The notes under the pieces were generated by a model, which was not told the origin of the DNA, searched no databases, and saw only the letters and a list, made by a program, of their open reading frames with translations. The translations under genes and the position numbers were made by a program. This document shows positions 1 through 8,421 of a DNA stretch of 64,000 nucleotides, one piece after another; within the stretch, counting starts at the first letter, position 1; each line of letters begins with the position of its first letter. Source of the DNA: Flavobacteriales bacterium (GTDB lineage Bacteria > Bacteroidota > Bacteroidia > Flavobacteriales > UBA7430). The stretch is from NCBI GenBank assembly GCA_022425195.1, contig JAKMFX010000034.1:16518-80517 (forward strand), written 5' to 3'.

Positions 1-10
1 TTTGCACCAC

Positions 11-715
11 ATGTCAGAATGTAAGTCTTGTAAAAATTTAAATTGCTTGATTAAGCAAAACAGTGTTGATCCCAATGTATTTCAGCTTCTCGAAACAAAG
101 CATACCCTAAAGTATAAAAAAGGACAACAGTTCATTATCGAAGGGACGCCTGCACACGGTTTGTTTTTCGCTTACCAAGGAAAAGTGAAGGTGGTCAAAA
201 CGGGGGTAGAGAACCGAGAGCAGATTGTTCGATTTGCTCAAGATGGAGATGTCATAGGTCACCGTGGGGGATTTGGATCTTCCTCTTATTACTCGATTTC
301 TGCGGAAACATTAGAAGACAGTACCCTTTGTTATTTTTCTAAAAAAGATCTTAAAAACATCCTGCTAAAAAACTCCAGGCTCTGTTTCGACTTCATGCTT
401 TTTTATGCCGATGAATTGAGTGCCAGCGAGACAAGAGTTCGGAAGCTCGCTCAGATGTCTGTTAGAGAGCGGGTAATCGATGCGGTATTATTGATGGATC
501 GAAAATTTGGCTCTACAGACCAACTTCTGAACATCAACTTGAATCGTAAGGATTATGCCGATTACTCTGGGACCACCGAAGAGCAGGTGATTCGAGTATT
601 CTCCAAACTCAAAAAGGAGGGACTTTTGAATGCCAAAGGGAGGAGGATTGGGATTTTAAACCCTGCATTACTCCAGGAAGAAATCTCCAAACACATACTT
701 CCGAAGTCGCAATAG
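11..715 (+). CDS. Crp/FNR-family transcriptional regulator with FNR-like cysteine set
   Basis: A cytoplasmic DNA-binding regulator with an N-terminal cyclic-nucleotide-type beta barrel (about residues 25-130) and a C-terminal winged helix (about 165-225). The ATG at 11 is preferred over an in-frame TTG at position 2 because it begins just before a cysteine cluster; sequence upstream of the window is unseen. Cysteines at 4, 7, 12 and 107 match the order and spacing of the [4Fe-4S] ligands of E. coli FNR (20, 23, 29, 122), so oxygen or NO sensing is possible. The recognition helix keeps Glu and Arg at the positions of FNR E209 and R213 (EEQVIR), but FNR S212 is Ile. It lies immediately upstream of the nitrate uptake operon, which it may control; that is inference. 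Family assignment is firm; the Fe-S cluster is likely but unproven. Confidence 0.85.
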   Translation: MSECKSCKNLNCLIKQNSVDPNVFQLLETKHTLKYKKGQQFIIEGTPAHGLFFAYQGKVKVVKTGVENREQIVRFAQDGDVIGHRGGFGSSSYYSISAETLEDSTLCYFSKKDLKNILLKNSRLCFDFMLFYADELSASETRVRKLAQMSVRERVIDAVLLMDRKFGSTDQLLNINLNRKDYADYSGTTEEQVIRVFSKLKKEGLLNAKGRRIGILNPALLQEEISKHILPKSQ

Positions 716-764
716 TGGGGCGATGAATCCCTTGGCAGTGTCTATTGTGTAAATGCTTATACTC

Positions 765-787
765 AAACCTGTCTTTTCGCAGGTTTT
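765..787 (+). terminator. Weak stem-loop terminator after the FNR-like gene
   Basis: AAACCTG (765-771) pairs with CAGGTTT (780-786) around an 8-base loop, followed by only a short T run. It lies 50 bases past the stop codon of the regulator. A weak intrinsic terminator is the simplest reading. Confidence 0.4.
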
Positions 788-792
788 AAAGT

Positions 793-823
793 GATTAAAA
801 GCGGGGCATAACACGATTAAAAG
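793..823 (+). promoter_or_regulatory. Two direct copies of GATTAAAAG upstream of nrtA
   Basis: The nonamer GATTAAAAG occurs at 793-801 and again at 815-823. The copies are 22 bases apart, about two helical turns, so a dimeric activator could bind both on one DNA face. They lie about 50-80 bases upstream of the putative nrtA -7 box. The binding protein is unknown; the neighbouring FNR-like regulator is one candidate, though the repeat does not resemble a classical FNR palindrome. Confidence 0.35.
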
Positions 824-850
824 ATGGTTTATGTATGGGTATTATCATCG

Positions 851-878
851 TTTGAGTTCCATCACCCCATTACATTTG
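851..878 (+). promoter_or_regulatory. Putative Bacteroidota promoter for the nitrate uptake operon
   Basis: TTTG at 851-854 and TACATTTG at 871-878 match the Bacteroidota -33/-7 consensus (TTTG and TAnnTTTG) with a slightly short 16-base spacer. The -7 box lies within a small inverted repeat, ATTACA-TT-TGTAAT (869-882), which could be an operator. The nrtA start codon is 43 bases downstream of the box. Confidence 0.5.
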
Positions 879-921
879 TAATCAATATTAGTTCACAGAA
901 ATCAACCTTAAACCGATACAC

Positions 922-2292
922 ATGAAAAAGAAAGTACTCAAGTCCGCCGCATTTGCAAGCCTACTGCTTGCCATTTCTTGTGGCCAAACTTCAACAAGTG
1001 AAAAGCCAGAGGCGCAAGCCGGCTCAGATACCACGACCTTAGAAATTGAAAAGCCTCAGCTGACCTTTGGTTTTATAAAGCTTACGGACATGGCTCCATT
1101 AGCTATTGCTAAAGAGAAAGGGTTTTTTGAAGACGAGGGACTTTTTGTTTCTGTGGAAGCACAATCTAATTGGAAGAATGTATTGGATCGAGTTATCGAC
1201 GGTCAATTGGATGGTTCGCACATGCTTGCCGGACAGCCCATTGCTGCGGGTGCAGGCTTCGGTCGTCAGGCGGAATTGGTAACTCCCTTCTCTATGGATT
1301 TAAATGGAAATGGAATTACCGTTTCTAACAATGTTTGGTCCATGATGAAACCAAACATTCCCAAAGATTCAGAGGGTAAGCCTGTTCATCCGATTCGTTC
1401 AGAAAGCTTAAAGCCGGCTATTAAAAGTTATAATGAGCAAGGAAATGCTTTTAAAATGGGGATGGTATTTCCCGTATCCACGCACAACTACGAGATTCGT
1501 TATTGGTTGGCTGCAGATGATATTCATCCGGGGATGTACACCAAAGAAAACATTCAAGGTCAGGTAGATGCAGATGTGCTACTTTCTGTAACGCCACCAC
1601 CACAGATGCCTGCTACTCTGGAGTCGGGAACCATTTATGGTTACTGCGTGGGTGAGCCATGGAATCAACAAGCTGTATTCAAAGGCATCGGAGTTCCTGT
1701 TGTGACCAATTATGACATATGGAAAAACAATCCGGAAAAAGTATTCGTGATGACCAAAAAGTTTGTCGAGCAATACCCAAATACCGCTGTTGCCGTTACC
1801 AAGGCACTGATTCGTGCTGGAAAATGGCTTGATGAGCCTGGTAACCGTGCTGAAGCGGTAAAAATCTTATCCATGTCTCAATACGTAGGTGCTGACGAGG
1901 TCGTGTTGGCAAATTCAATGACGGGAACTTTTGAATTTGAAAAAGGCGATAAGCGATCTATGCCGGATTTCAACGTTTTCTACCGATACAATGCAACCTA
2001 CCCATTCTACTCTGACGGTATATGGTTTTTAACCCAAATGAGAAGATGGGGGCAGATACCAGAGTCTAAATCTGCTGAGTGGTACGGAGAGAAGATCAAA
2101 GAGATCTACCGACCCGACATATGGACCAAGGCGGCTGAGATTTTGGTCTCAGAGGGTAAGATCCCAGAGGCTGACATCCCTGAAACGGATGGTTATAAGC
2201 CGGCAACCGATGAGTTTATTGACGGTAAAACCTACGATGCAAAAGATCCTATCGGCTATATCAACAGTTTTAGCATCGGTAATAAAGATTAA
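922..2292 (+). CDS. nrtA: NrtA/CmpA-type nitrate ABC transporter substrate-binding lipoprotein
   Basis: Periplasm-facing binding protein of a nitrate/nitrite (possibly cyanate or bicarbonate) ABC importer. It begins with a lipoprotein signal ending LLAISC, so Cys20 is the probable lipid anchor, followed by a Ser/Thr/Glu-rich linker. From about residue 45 the NrtA/CmpA fold follows: the [21 protein letters not shown] opening and the GEPWNQQA segment are typical of this family rather than of sulfonate binders such as SsuA. The length of 456 residues is normal for NrtA. It is the first gene of an operon with a permease, two ATPases and an outer-membrane barrel; a hairpin follows its stop codon. 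The nitrate reductase and cofactor genes nearby support nitrate as the substrate. Confidence 0.88.
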   Translation: MKKKVLKSAAFASLLLAISCGQTSTSEKPEAQAGSDTTTLEIEKPQLTFGFIKLTDMAPLAIAKEKGFFEDEGLFVSVEAQSNWKNVLDRVIDGQLDGSHMLAGQPIAAGAGFGRQAELVTPFSMDLNGNGITVSNNVWSMMKPNIPKDSEGKPVHPIRSESLKPAIKSYNEQGNAFKMGMVFPVSTHNYEIRYWLAADDIHPGMYTKENIQGQVDADVLLSVTPPPQMPATLESGTIYGYCVGEPWNQQAVFKGIGVPVVTNYDIWKNNPEKVFVMTKKFVEQYPNTAVAVTKALIRAGKWLDEPGNRAEAVKILSMSQYVGADEVVLANSMTGTFEFEKGDKRSMPDFNVFYRYNATYPFYSDGIWFLTQMRRWGQIPESKSAEWYGEKIKEIYRPDIWTKAAEILVSEGKIPEADIPETDGYKPATDEFIDGKTYDAKDPIGYINSFSIGNKD

Positions 2293-2345
2293 TACAACAG
2301 GCAAATGGTTTGAGTAGGCTTAGTACTCAAAACTCAGAATTTATT

Positions 2346-2378
2346 GGGGGAGTGCTTGTGCAAAGCAAGTGCTCTCCT
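2346..2378 (+). promoter_or_regulatory. Intercistronic RNA hairpin between nrtA and nrtB
   Basis: Bases 2347-2358 pair with 2366-2377 as twelve continuous pairs, three of them G-U, around a 7-base loop. No U tract follows, so it is probably not a full terminator. In binding-protein transporter operons such hairpins commonly protect the upstream mRNA end and let the binding protein be made in excess of the membrane parts. It lies 54 bases past the nrtA stop. Confidence 0.6.
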
Positions 2379-2414
2379 ATTAAAAGCTTTAAAAAACACT
2401 AAAAGGATTACAAA

Positions 2415-3515
2415 ATGAAAGATTCTTTATTGCGCGCATTTCGGTTTCTTGGACTTGGGTTTTTAGAACCTGTAGTTAGGTTAGCTGCCGGGGAAGATTC
2501 TAAAAAGAATGTCATACAAATTTTTAAAAAAGTTCTCGCACCCATAGCCTCCATGATCCTATTTTTGGGGATCTGGTACACAGGTTCAAAATCTCTTTAC
2601 AATAAAGAAGCGAATTATGCCATAGAGAAGACGAGAAGTGAAAGAGGGGATGCCGAGTCAGAAAAGACAAGAGATTGTATCGCGTCTGGAGATGTGAGTT
2701 GTCAGCCGAATACTTTACCTTCTCCGAAGCAAGTTTGGAATTCTTTTCAGCTCTTATTAGAAGATCACAGGCAAATTTCTGCCAATAAGGAAGCTTTTAT
2801 CGTCAAAACATCTGCCCTGAACAAGAAGAGGTTGGAGCAGGGTAAGGATCCCATCGTTTATACGGGTAGGCCTTCCTTTGTGGATCAAATCAAAACGAGT
2901 ATCAAAACCGTATTTGCCGGTTTCTTATTGGCATTTTTATTCGCAACCCCTATCGGGATCATTATAGGTCTCAGTGAAACTTTAAGAAACTCATTCAATT
3001 GGCTGATTCAAATCTTAAAACCCGTTTCGCCAGTAGTGTGGCTTTTGTTGGTGTTTATGATTGTGAAAACACTGACCAAAGATTCTACAGGAGATACCTC
3101 TTACATCATTTCATTTATCAGTGTGGGTCTTTGTTCTATGTGGGCTACCCTGGTGAACACCGCGGTGGGCGTTTCATCGGTAGACAAAGATTACATCAAT
3201 GTTGCTAAAGTATTGAAGCTCGGAACTTTTCAAAAGATTTTCAAGGTCATTTTACCAGCAGCGCTTCCTCTGATATTTACCGGTTTAAGAATTACGCTTT
3301 CCGTTGCTTGGATGGTGTTGATTGCCATTGAATTGCTGGCTCAAAGTCCTGGATTGGGTTCTTTTGTATGGGAGGAGTTCCAGAACGGTGCGAATGACTC
3401 AAATTCAAAAATTATCGTTGCGATGTTCATTATTGGATTCATCGGATTTTTGCTGGATCAAATCATGTTAACCATACAGAAGTTGATCTCTTTCGACAAA
3501 GGATCCGATGTATAA
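2415..3515 (+). CDS. nrtB: NrtB-type nitrate ABC transporter permease
   Basis: Inner-membrane permease of the nitrate importer. The first membrane segment (about residues 40-57) is followed by a long hydrophilic stretch (about 60-155) that ends near a family-typical LPSPKQVW motif, then five or so further membrane helices. The cytoplasmic EAA loop that contacts the ATPases is visible around residues 270-290 (GTFQKIFKVILPAALPLIFTG). At 366 residues it is longer than cyanobacterial NrtB (about 275); the extra length is mostly the hydrophilic insert, whose role is unknown. It is the second gene of the operon, between the binding protein and the ATPase pair. Confidence 0.87.
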   Translation: MKDSLLRAFRFLGLGFLEPVVRLAAGEDSKKNVIQIFKKVLAPIASMILFLGIWYTGSKSLYNKEANYAIEKTRSERGDAESEKTRDCIASGDVSCQPNTLPSPKQVWNSFQLLLEDHRQISANKEAFIVKTSALNKKRLEQGKDPIVYTGRPSFVDQIKTSIKTVFAGFLLAFLFATPIGIIIGLSETLRNSFNWLIQILKPVSPVVWLLLVFMIVKTLTKDSTGDTSYIISFISVGLCSMWATLVNTAVGVSSVDKDYINVAKVLKLGTFQKIFKVILPAALPLIFTGLRITLSVAWMVLIAIELLAQSPGLGSFVWEEFQNGANDSNSKIIVAMFIIGFIGFLLDQIMLTIQKLISFDKGSDV

Positions 3516-3562
3516 GTTATAGGTCGAAAATCAAAAAAGTAAGACAATAAAAAATTTATGAA

Positions 3563-4408
3563 ATGGCTTATTTAGAACTCAATAACATTACTAAAAATTT
3601 TGGAACCGGTGCGGACATGACCGAGGTTTTAGACGATATCAATCTGCATATTGAAGAGGGAGAATTCGTAGCCATTGTAGGGTTTACAGGGAGTGGGAAA
3701 ACGACTCTAGTGAATTTGATAAATGGTCTTGAAGCTCCGACCTCTGGAGAGGTGCTATTCAAAGGAAAGCCTGTAGAGGGGACCAGTCATGAGCGGGGGG
3801 TTATATTTCAAAATTACTCTCTACTTCCATGGCTAACCGTTTATCAGAACGTAGAAATGGCCGTTCGAGAAGCCTTTCCCAATGCGTCAAAAGATTTTTT
3901 AGACAAGCGCATCAAGGAATACATTGCTATGGTAAACCTAAGCCCAGCAATTACCAAAAGGCCGAAAGAGCTCTCTGGAGGGATGCGTCAGCGAGTCTCA
4001 GTAGCCAGAGCCTTAGCCATGGATCCTGAGATGATCATTATGGATGAACCTTTGGGTGCGTTAGATGCATTGACAAGAGGGAATTTGCAAGATGAAATTC
4101 TGAATATATGGAACAAAAACAAACGAACGGCCCTGTTGATTACAAACGATGTTGATGAGGGGATTTATATGGCCGATCGAATCATTCCTCTCAAGCCAGG
4201 TCCGAAGGCGACTTTGGGGCCCGAATTTAAAATTAACATCGATAGACCTAGGGACAAAACATTGCTAAATGACAATCCTGAGTACAAGAAAACCCGTAAT
4301 GCCATTATAGAATACCTGATGGACATCGGTAACGAAAGGAGTTCGAATTCTACAATTCATTATGAATTGCCTGATCTGCAGCCTAGAGACCTTAGGTGGA
4401 GAGCATGA
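3563..4408 (+). CDS. Nitrate ABC transporter ATPase subunit, H-loop His replaced by Asn
   Basis: Cytoplasmic ATP-binding subunit of the NrtC/NrtD/SsuB class. Visible motifs are Walker A G40-FTGSGK46-TT, Q-loop IFQN, signature L137SGGM, Walker B IIMDEP (D161, E162) and D-loop GALDAL. The switch histidine normally found in ITHDVDEA is Asn195 (ITNDVDEG), which should weaken hydrolysis at the site built on this subunit. A second ATPase gene follows, so the transporter probably has a heterodimeric engine. The ATG at 3563 is chosen because another ATG at 3558 opens only a five-codon frame. No C-terminal NrtA-like domain is present, unlike cyanobacterial NrtC. Confidence 0.87.
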   Translation: MAYLELNNITKNFGTGADMTEVLDDINLHIEEGEFVAIVGFTGSGKTTLVNLINGLEAPTSGEVLFKGKPVEGTSHERGVIFQNYSLLPWLTVYQNVEMAVREAFPNASKDFLDKRIKEYIAMVNLSPAITKRPKELSGGMRQRVSVARALAMDPEMIIMDEPLGALDALTRGNLQDEILNIWNKNKRTALLITNDVDEGIYMADRIIPLKPGPKATLGPEFKINIDRPRDKTLLNDNPEYKKTRNAIIEYLMDIGNERSSNSTIHYELPDLQPRDLRWRA

Positions 4409-4456
4409 GGGTATTGTGTATATGAGGAAGCAGAAATGATTTAAAAAAAGAACAAG

Positions 4457-5263
4457 GTGGAGACAAGTCAAAACATACAAGAAACGCTGAGCTCAAATGA
4501 GATCATGCTCAATCTTACAGATCTAAAAAAAGTATATCCAACGCCCAATGGGGATTATGTCGTGTTAGAAGACCTCAATCTTTATGTGAAAAAAGAAGAG
4601 TTCATCACCATCATAGGTCACTCGGGATGTGGGAAAACAACCATGCTTTCTATGATTGCCGGCTTGAATGAGATTACGGATGGTAAAATTTCAATTTTAG
4701 GGTCTTCTATTAAAGGACCTGGGCCTGATCGGGGTGTTATTTTTCAGTCGCCCAGCTTAATGCCTTGGATGACTGCAATGGAAAATGTCATGCTCGGCGT
4801 CAATAAGGTTTTTCCACATGGCAACAAAAAGGAGCGAGAGGACATTTGTAAATACTATTTGAATAAAGTAGGTCTCTCTGGAGCTTTTCACAAAAAAGCT
4901 TCTGAGTTGTCTCAGGGGATGCAGCAAAGGGTAGGGATCGCCAGAGCATTCGCCATAAAGCCTAAAGTTCTACTGTTGGACGAGCCTTTTGGGATGCTAG
5001 ATTCTCTTACCCGAGGAGAACTTCAAGATGTGTTGATCGAAATCTGGAACAAAGAGAAAATCACAGCGGTCATGATTACGCACGATGTGGATGAGGCCAT
5101 CTTTATGTCCGATCGGGTGGTCATGATGACCAGCGGCCCTTCCGCAAAAATAGGTGACATCCTTCCTATAGAATTCGAAAGACCGAGGTCAAGAAAGAAG
5201 GTTTTGGCACATAATGACTACTACGAGTATCGAAAACACCTCATCAACTTTCTTGAACATTAA
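4457..5263 (+). CDS. Nitrate ABC transporter ATPase subunit with intact H-loop
   Basis: Second ATP-binding subunit of the importer. Walker A is G54-HSGCGK60-TT, Walker B LLLDEP, and the H-loop ITHDVDEA keeps His209. Its signature sequence is L151SQGM instead of LSGGQ/M, so the signature is the degenerate part here, complementing the degenerate H-loop of its partner. The frame opens with GTG at 4457; an in-frame ATG at 4505 (residue 17) is the alternative and would still include the whole ATPase fold, so the start is uncertain. The gene follows the first ATPase by 48 bases and precedes the barrel gene by 54 bases in the same operon. Confidence 0.86.
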   Translation: METSQNIQETLSSNEIMLNLTDLKKVYPTPNGDYVVLEDLNLYVKKEEFITIIGHSGCGKTTMLSMIAGLNEITDGKISILGSSIKGPGPDRGVIFQSPSLMPWMTAMENVMLGVNKVFPHGNKKEREDICKYYLNKVGLSGAFHKKASELSQGMQQRVGIARAFAIKPKVLLLDEPFGMLDSLTRGELQDVLIEIWNKEKITAVMITHDVDEAIFMSDRVVMMTSGPSAKIGDILPIEFERPRSRKKVLAHNDYYEYRKHLINFLEH

Positions 5264-5317
5264 AAATTATCAACAAACCAGTCACTAATAAAACATCACT
5301 AACAAAAATCACAAACT

Positions 5318-6550
5318 ATGATTCTAAAAAAATTACTTTTTGGTTTACTTGTTATCTCATCAGCAAGTATGTTCGCGCAGGTTTCAATCACAGGAGAGTT
5401 TACCACGAGAACGGAGTACACAAATGGATATAAAAAATTGGTCAAAGAGTCCGATGATTACGGATTGTCTACCTCATCAAGAGCCGCTTTGAACTTATCC
5501 TACAAAACAAGTGCTTACAGTACCTACTTAAGCTTACAAGAAGTGTTTACAATGGGTGATCGAACTCAGTTGTCTTCTGCTTCTAACGGTAACCTCAGAG
5601 TTCAGGAGGCATGGGCAAATCTCGGTTTGGGCGAAGGCTTAAGTCTGAAGTTAGGTCGACAGGGGGTTGCTTATGACGATCAAAGAATTTTGGGAACTGT
5701 GGGCTGGGCGCTACAGAAAAGAACACACGATGCGGCCATTCTTAAATACACTGAGGAAGGTTTGGCTGTAGACTTTGGTTTGGCTTTCAACCAAGAAAAA
5801 TATTCTTTGACGGGTAATGACTATTATTCTGCCAAGAATTTCAGTTACAAAACCATGCAGTACGTGCATGCTAAAAAGACATTTGAAGGGGGGAGCCTTA
5901 GTGGTTTGCTCTTGAATAACGGATTTCAAACCGAAGGGACAGATTTGTACAATCTCATGACGGTAGGAGTTCATGCAAAGTTTAAGGTTCAGTCTGTTCT
6001 ATTTAATGCGAATGCTTATGTGCAAGATGGAGAGCGTATAGGAGGGGCGAAAGTTTCAGGTGCTTATTTGGCCAGTTTAGATGCCAGCTACAAAGCGAGT
6101 CCAAAGGTAACTTATGGCTTGGGTGGTAGCATCATCTCCGGTAAAACAGATGAGTCCGCAGCTTTTTTCCCACTATACGGAACCAACCATAAGTTTAATG
6201 GGTTCATGGACTACTTCTACGTAGGTCAGCACGCGAATTCTGTGGGCTTAATTGATTTGCACGCAAGTGCTAAGGTGAAGCTTGGAAAAGGATACGGAAT
6301 GTTCGTAAAAGTGATGAATTTCCAGGCGGAACAAGATTTGGCAAGTGGCGATAATTCCATAGGGACGGAAGTGGATCTAGTGCTCTCTAAAAAGTTTGAT
6401 GGATACACGGTGAAGGCAGGATATTCCCAAATGTTTGAAAGCGATGGAATGTATGACCTTCCACAGGGGGCTGTCGGCGCAGCTGACAGTTCAGGAAGTC
6501 AAAACTGGGCTTGGATGATGTTGGTGATTAAGCCGAAGTTCCTTCAATAA
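5318..6550 (+). CDS. Alginate-export-type outer-membrane beta-barrel porin
   Basis: Predicted outer-membrane channel. It has a Sec signal peptide ending SMFAQ (about residue 21), then a long run of alternating short beta strands with aromatic girdle residues, resembling the alginate_exp (AlgE-like) porin family. Motifs such as LSLKLGRQGVAYDDQRILG are typical of that family in Bacteroidota. It is the last gene of the nitrate ABC operon and is followed by a strong terminator, so it probably admits nitrate or nitrite through the outer membrane rather than exporting alginate; that role is inferred from context only. No alginate genes are near. Confidence 0.75.
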   Translation: MILKKLLFGLLVISSASMFAQVSITGEFTTRTEYTNGYKKLVKESDDYGLSTSSRAALNLSYKTSAYSTYLSLQEVFTMGDRTQLSSASNGNLRVQEAWANLGLGEGLSLKLGRQGVAYDDQRILGTVGWALQKRTHDAAILKYTEEGLAVDFGLAFNQEKYSLTGNDYYSAKNFSYKTMQYVHAKKTFEGGSLSGLLLNNGFQTEGTDLYNLMTVGVHAKFKVQSVLFNANAYVQDGERIGGAKVSGAYLASLDASYKASPKVTYGLGGSIISGKTDESAAFFPLYGTNHKFNGFMDYFYVGQHANSVGLIDLHASAKVKLGKGYGMFVKVMNFQAEQDLASGDNSIGTEVDLVLSKKFDGYTVKAGYSQMFESDGMYDLPQGAVGAADSSGSQNWAWMMLVIKPKFLQ

Positions 6551-6791
6551 ATATGGTACAGTAAATAAAGCATTCTTTGTTCGATGGGTTTTGCAACTTG
6601 TGGCTGAATGTAAAGACTATTTCAACAGACACCAAACGTAAAAGATAAGCATGAAGTTAATACAGCATCCGATTTGTTTATTTGTTTGTTTTTTTGTCAA
6701 ATTAAATTTACGAAAAACTGGTTAATACACTTTAGTCTTTGATCCCAGTCACAAGCTGTGGCCCATTTATAATTTCTTTGTTTTAGTTCCG
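6551..6791. other. Untranslated region between porin gene and terminator
   Basis: About 240 bases without a credible gene; the only ATG-initiated frame is a 24-codon one near 6650. The region is A+T-rich with a T-rich stretch around 6675-6700. The strong terminator is unusually far from the porin stop, so either a long 3' UTR or a short RNA of roughly 100 bases ending at the terminator could be present. No known RNA family was recognised. Confidence 0.3.
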
Positions 6792-6826
6792 AAAACCACC
6801 AATTTTATTGGTGGTTTTTGTTTTTC
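6792..6826 (+). terminator. Strong rho-independent terminator of the nitrate uptake operon
   Basis: A 12-base-pair perfect stem, 6792-6803 with 6807-6818, around a TTT loop and followed by TGTTTTTC. It separates the uptake operon from the cofactor operon. Confidence 0.9.
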
Positions 6827-6871
6827 TTATGCATTATGCGCGGGCAATTATTTTTCTAAATTGACTTCAAT

Positions 6872-6906
6872 TACGTATAAATACTTAGTAAAAAACGCTA
6901 TATTTG
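6872..6906 (+). promoter_or_regulatory. Promoter of the cofactor operon with TACGTATAAATAC element
   Basis: TATATTTG (6899-6906) matches the Bacteroidota -7 consensus TAnnTTTG, 16 bases before the moeA GTG. No TTG lies at the usual -33 distance; instead the word TACGTATAAATAC covers 6872-6884. The identical 13 bases occur in the nitrate reductase promoter at 18760-18772, again in the -33 zone, so this looks like an activator site replacing the -33 element. The regulator is unknown; the ModE-like protein and the FNR-like protein of this locus are candidates. Confidence 0.6.
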
Positions 6907-6922
6907 TGAAAACATAACGATC

Positions 6923-8101
6923 GTGATTTCAGTTACAGACGCACTACATAGTATAAGTTCTCAAGAGCTTGATCCAAAGGAAGAACAACGTTCTGTTGTG
7001 GATGCTTTGGGGGCTACTTTATCAAAGGATGTTTATTCTCCCATCGACATGCCTCCTTTTAGGCAGTCTGCCATGGACGGTTATGCGCTAAGACACAGTA
7101 ATGATATGAATTACCGCCTTGTTGATGAGTCTCAGGCGGGGAATGATGCATCGCCCAAAATGAGCGCAAGGGATGTCGTGCGAATTTTTACGGGTGCCCT
7201 TGTCCCAGATGACGCTGATACGGTAGTCATGCAAGAGCATGTACAAGCAAATGGAGAAGAGGTCTCTGTTCAAAAAATGCCCAAGCCATTTTCAAATATC
7301 AGAGAGAAAGGTGAGCAGATTGAAGAGGGGGGATTGGCTTTGGCTAAGGGTACGCAAATAAATGCCGCAGCAGTAGGTTTTTTATCCGGACTAGGATTAG
7401 GGGATGTGTCTGTATATCAGAAGCCTAAGGTGGGTGTTTTAATCACAGGTAATGAATTACAATCTGTGGGAGCTCCTCTCAAAAAGGGATGTATTTATGA
7501 AAGCAATTCATCTTTGTTGAAAGCTGCTTTGAGGCAGACTGGTGTTTCTGATATAGAAATGCTTTCTGTTTTGGATGACCTTCAGTCTACTAAAGATGCG
7601 GTAAAAGAGTTGTTAGATAAAAGTGATATTTTACTCGTCTCAGGTGGGATATCGGTAGGGGATTATGATTTTGTAAAGGAGGCCCTGATCCACAACAATG
7701 TTGAGGAGGTGTTTTATAAGGTCAATCAAAAGCCTGGAAAACCTCTGTGGTTTGGGAAGAAAGCATCTAAATTCGTTTTTGCCCTTCCGGGAAACCCCGC
7801 GTCTGTTCTAACGTGTTTTTATATTTATGTGTATCCTATGCTTCAGCGATGGATGACCGGGCAATCCTTTTCAAGCGAACGTATCCTCGCGAAATGCACC
7901 TCGGGAGTCGCTAACAAATCAGGCAAGACTCTTTTTTTAAAGGCCATACTCAATGAGGATGGTAGCGTCAGCCCTCAAGGCGGTCAAAGCTCTGCGATGA
8001 TGCACACCTACGCCTTGAGTAATGTTTTGATCTGTGTGCCTGAAGGAAAGAAGCAGGTTCACGAAGGGGAAGAGGTGGAATGTATAAAACTGCCTCTATG
8101 A
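6923..8101 (+). CDS. moeA: Molybdopterin molybdenumtransferase MoeA
   Basis: Inserts molybdate into adenylylated molybdopterin in the last step of molybdenum cofactor synthesis in the cytoplasm. The GTG at 6923 gives the typical opening MISVTDAL. Visible MoeA signatures are PPFRQSAMDGYA (about 43-54), the catalytic-domain TSGG-type loop VSGGISVGDYDFVK (about 240-253) and the LPGNPASV motif (about 290). Length of 392 residues is normal. It leads a ten-gene cofactor operon; its TGA overlaps the ATG of the next gene (ATGA), so the two are translationally coupled. The cofactor serves the nitrate reductase encoded at 15.2-18.7 kb. Confidence 0.95.
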   Translation: MISVTDALHSISSQELDPKEEQRSVVDALGATLSKDVYSPIDMPPFRQSAMDGYALRHSNDMNYRLVDESQAGNDASPKMSARDVVRIFTGALVPDDADTVVMQEHVQANGEEVSVQKMPKPFSNIREKGEQIEEGGLALAKGTQINAAAVGFLSGLGLGDVSVYQKPKVGVLITGNELQSVGAPLKKGCIYESNSSLLKAALRQTGVSDIEMLSVLDDLQSTKDAVKELLDKSDILLVSGGISVGDYDFVKEALIHNNVEEVFYKVNQKPGKPLWFGKKASKFVFALPGNPASVLTCFYIYVYPMLQRWMTGQSFSSERILAKCTSGVANKSGKTLFLKAILNEDGSVSPQGGQSSAMMHTYALSNVLICVPEGKKQVHEGEEVECIKLPL

Positions 8102-8421
8102 AAGTAAAAAGTAGGATTTGGATTGAGGTGGATGGGACTCCTTTTTTGGGTAATGGGAGAATACAGCTATTGAAAGCAGTAAATCAAACCCATTCTATGA
8201 GTTCGGCAGCGAAGTCTTTGAACATGTCCTATAAAAAAGCATGGCGCTTGCTCAATGAGATTAATGCTTCTGCCAAGGAGCCTGTTTTGGATAAAAAGAT
8301 TGGTGGAAAGGACGGAGGGGGTACGCACCTTACCCCCTATGGTGAGGAATTGATAGTGCGTTTTGAAAATCTAAATTCGGCTTGTATAGCGTTTTTAGAA
8401 ACCGAGTTTAAAAAATGGTAA
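8098..8421 (+). CDS. ModE-like single-domain HTH regulator without molybdate-binding domain
   Basis: A 107-residue DNA-binding protein matching the N-terminal winged-helix domain of ModE: a GRIQLLKAVNQTHSMSSAAK helix-turn-helix region, then the SYKKAWRLLNEIN recognition helix and the GGGTHLTPYG wing. Full ModE (about 260 residues) has two C-terminal MOP domains that bind molybdate; these are missing, so it cannot sense molybdate in the usual way. The ATG at 8098 overlaps the moeA stop and is preferred over the ATG at 8080. It may regulate the molybdenum or nitrate genes around it. Confidence 0.85.
   Translation: MKVKSRIWIEVDGTPFLGNGRIQLLKAVNQTHSMSSAAKSLNMSYKKAWRLLNEINASAKEPVLDKKIGGKDGGGTHLTPYGEELIVRFENLNSACIAFLETEFKKW

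Noticed and set aside
5318..6550. Alginate export function for the barrel protein
   Set aside because: No alginate genes are near; position in the nitrate ABC operon suggests another solute despite the family name.
6653..6727. 24-codon frame between the porin gene and its terminator
   Set aside because: Low-complexity hydrophobic product, no ribosome-binding signal or conservation that can be seen.
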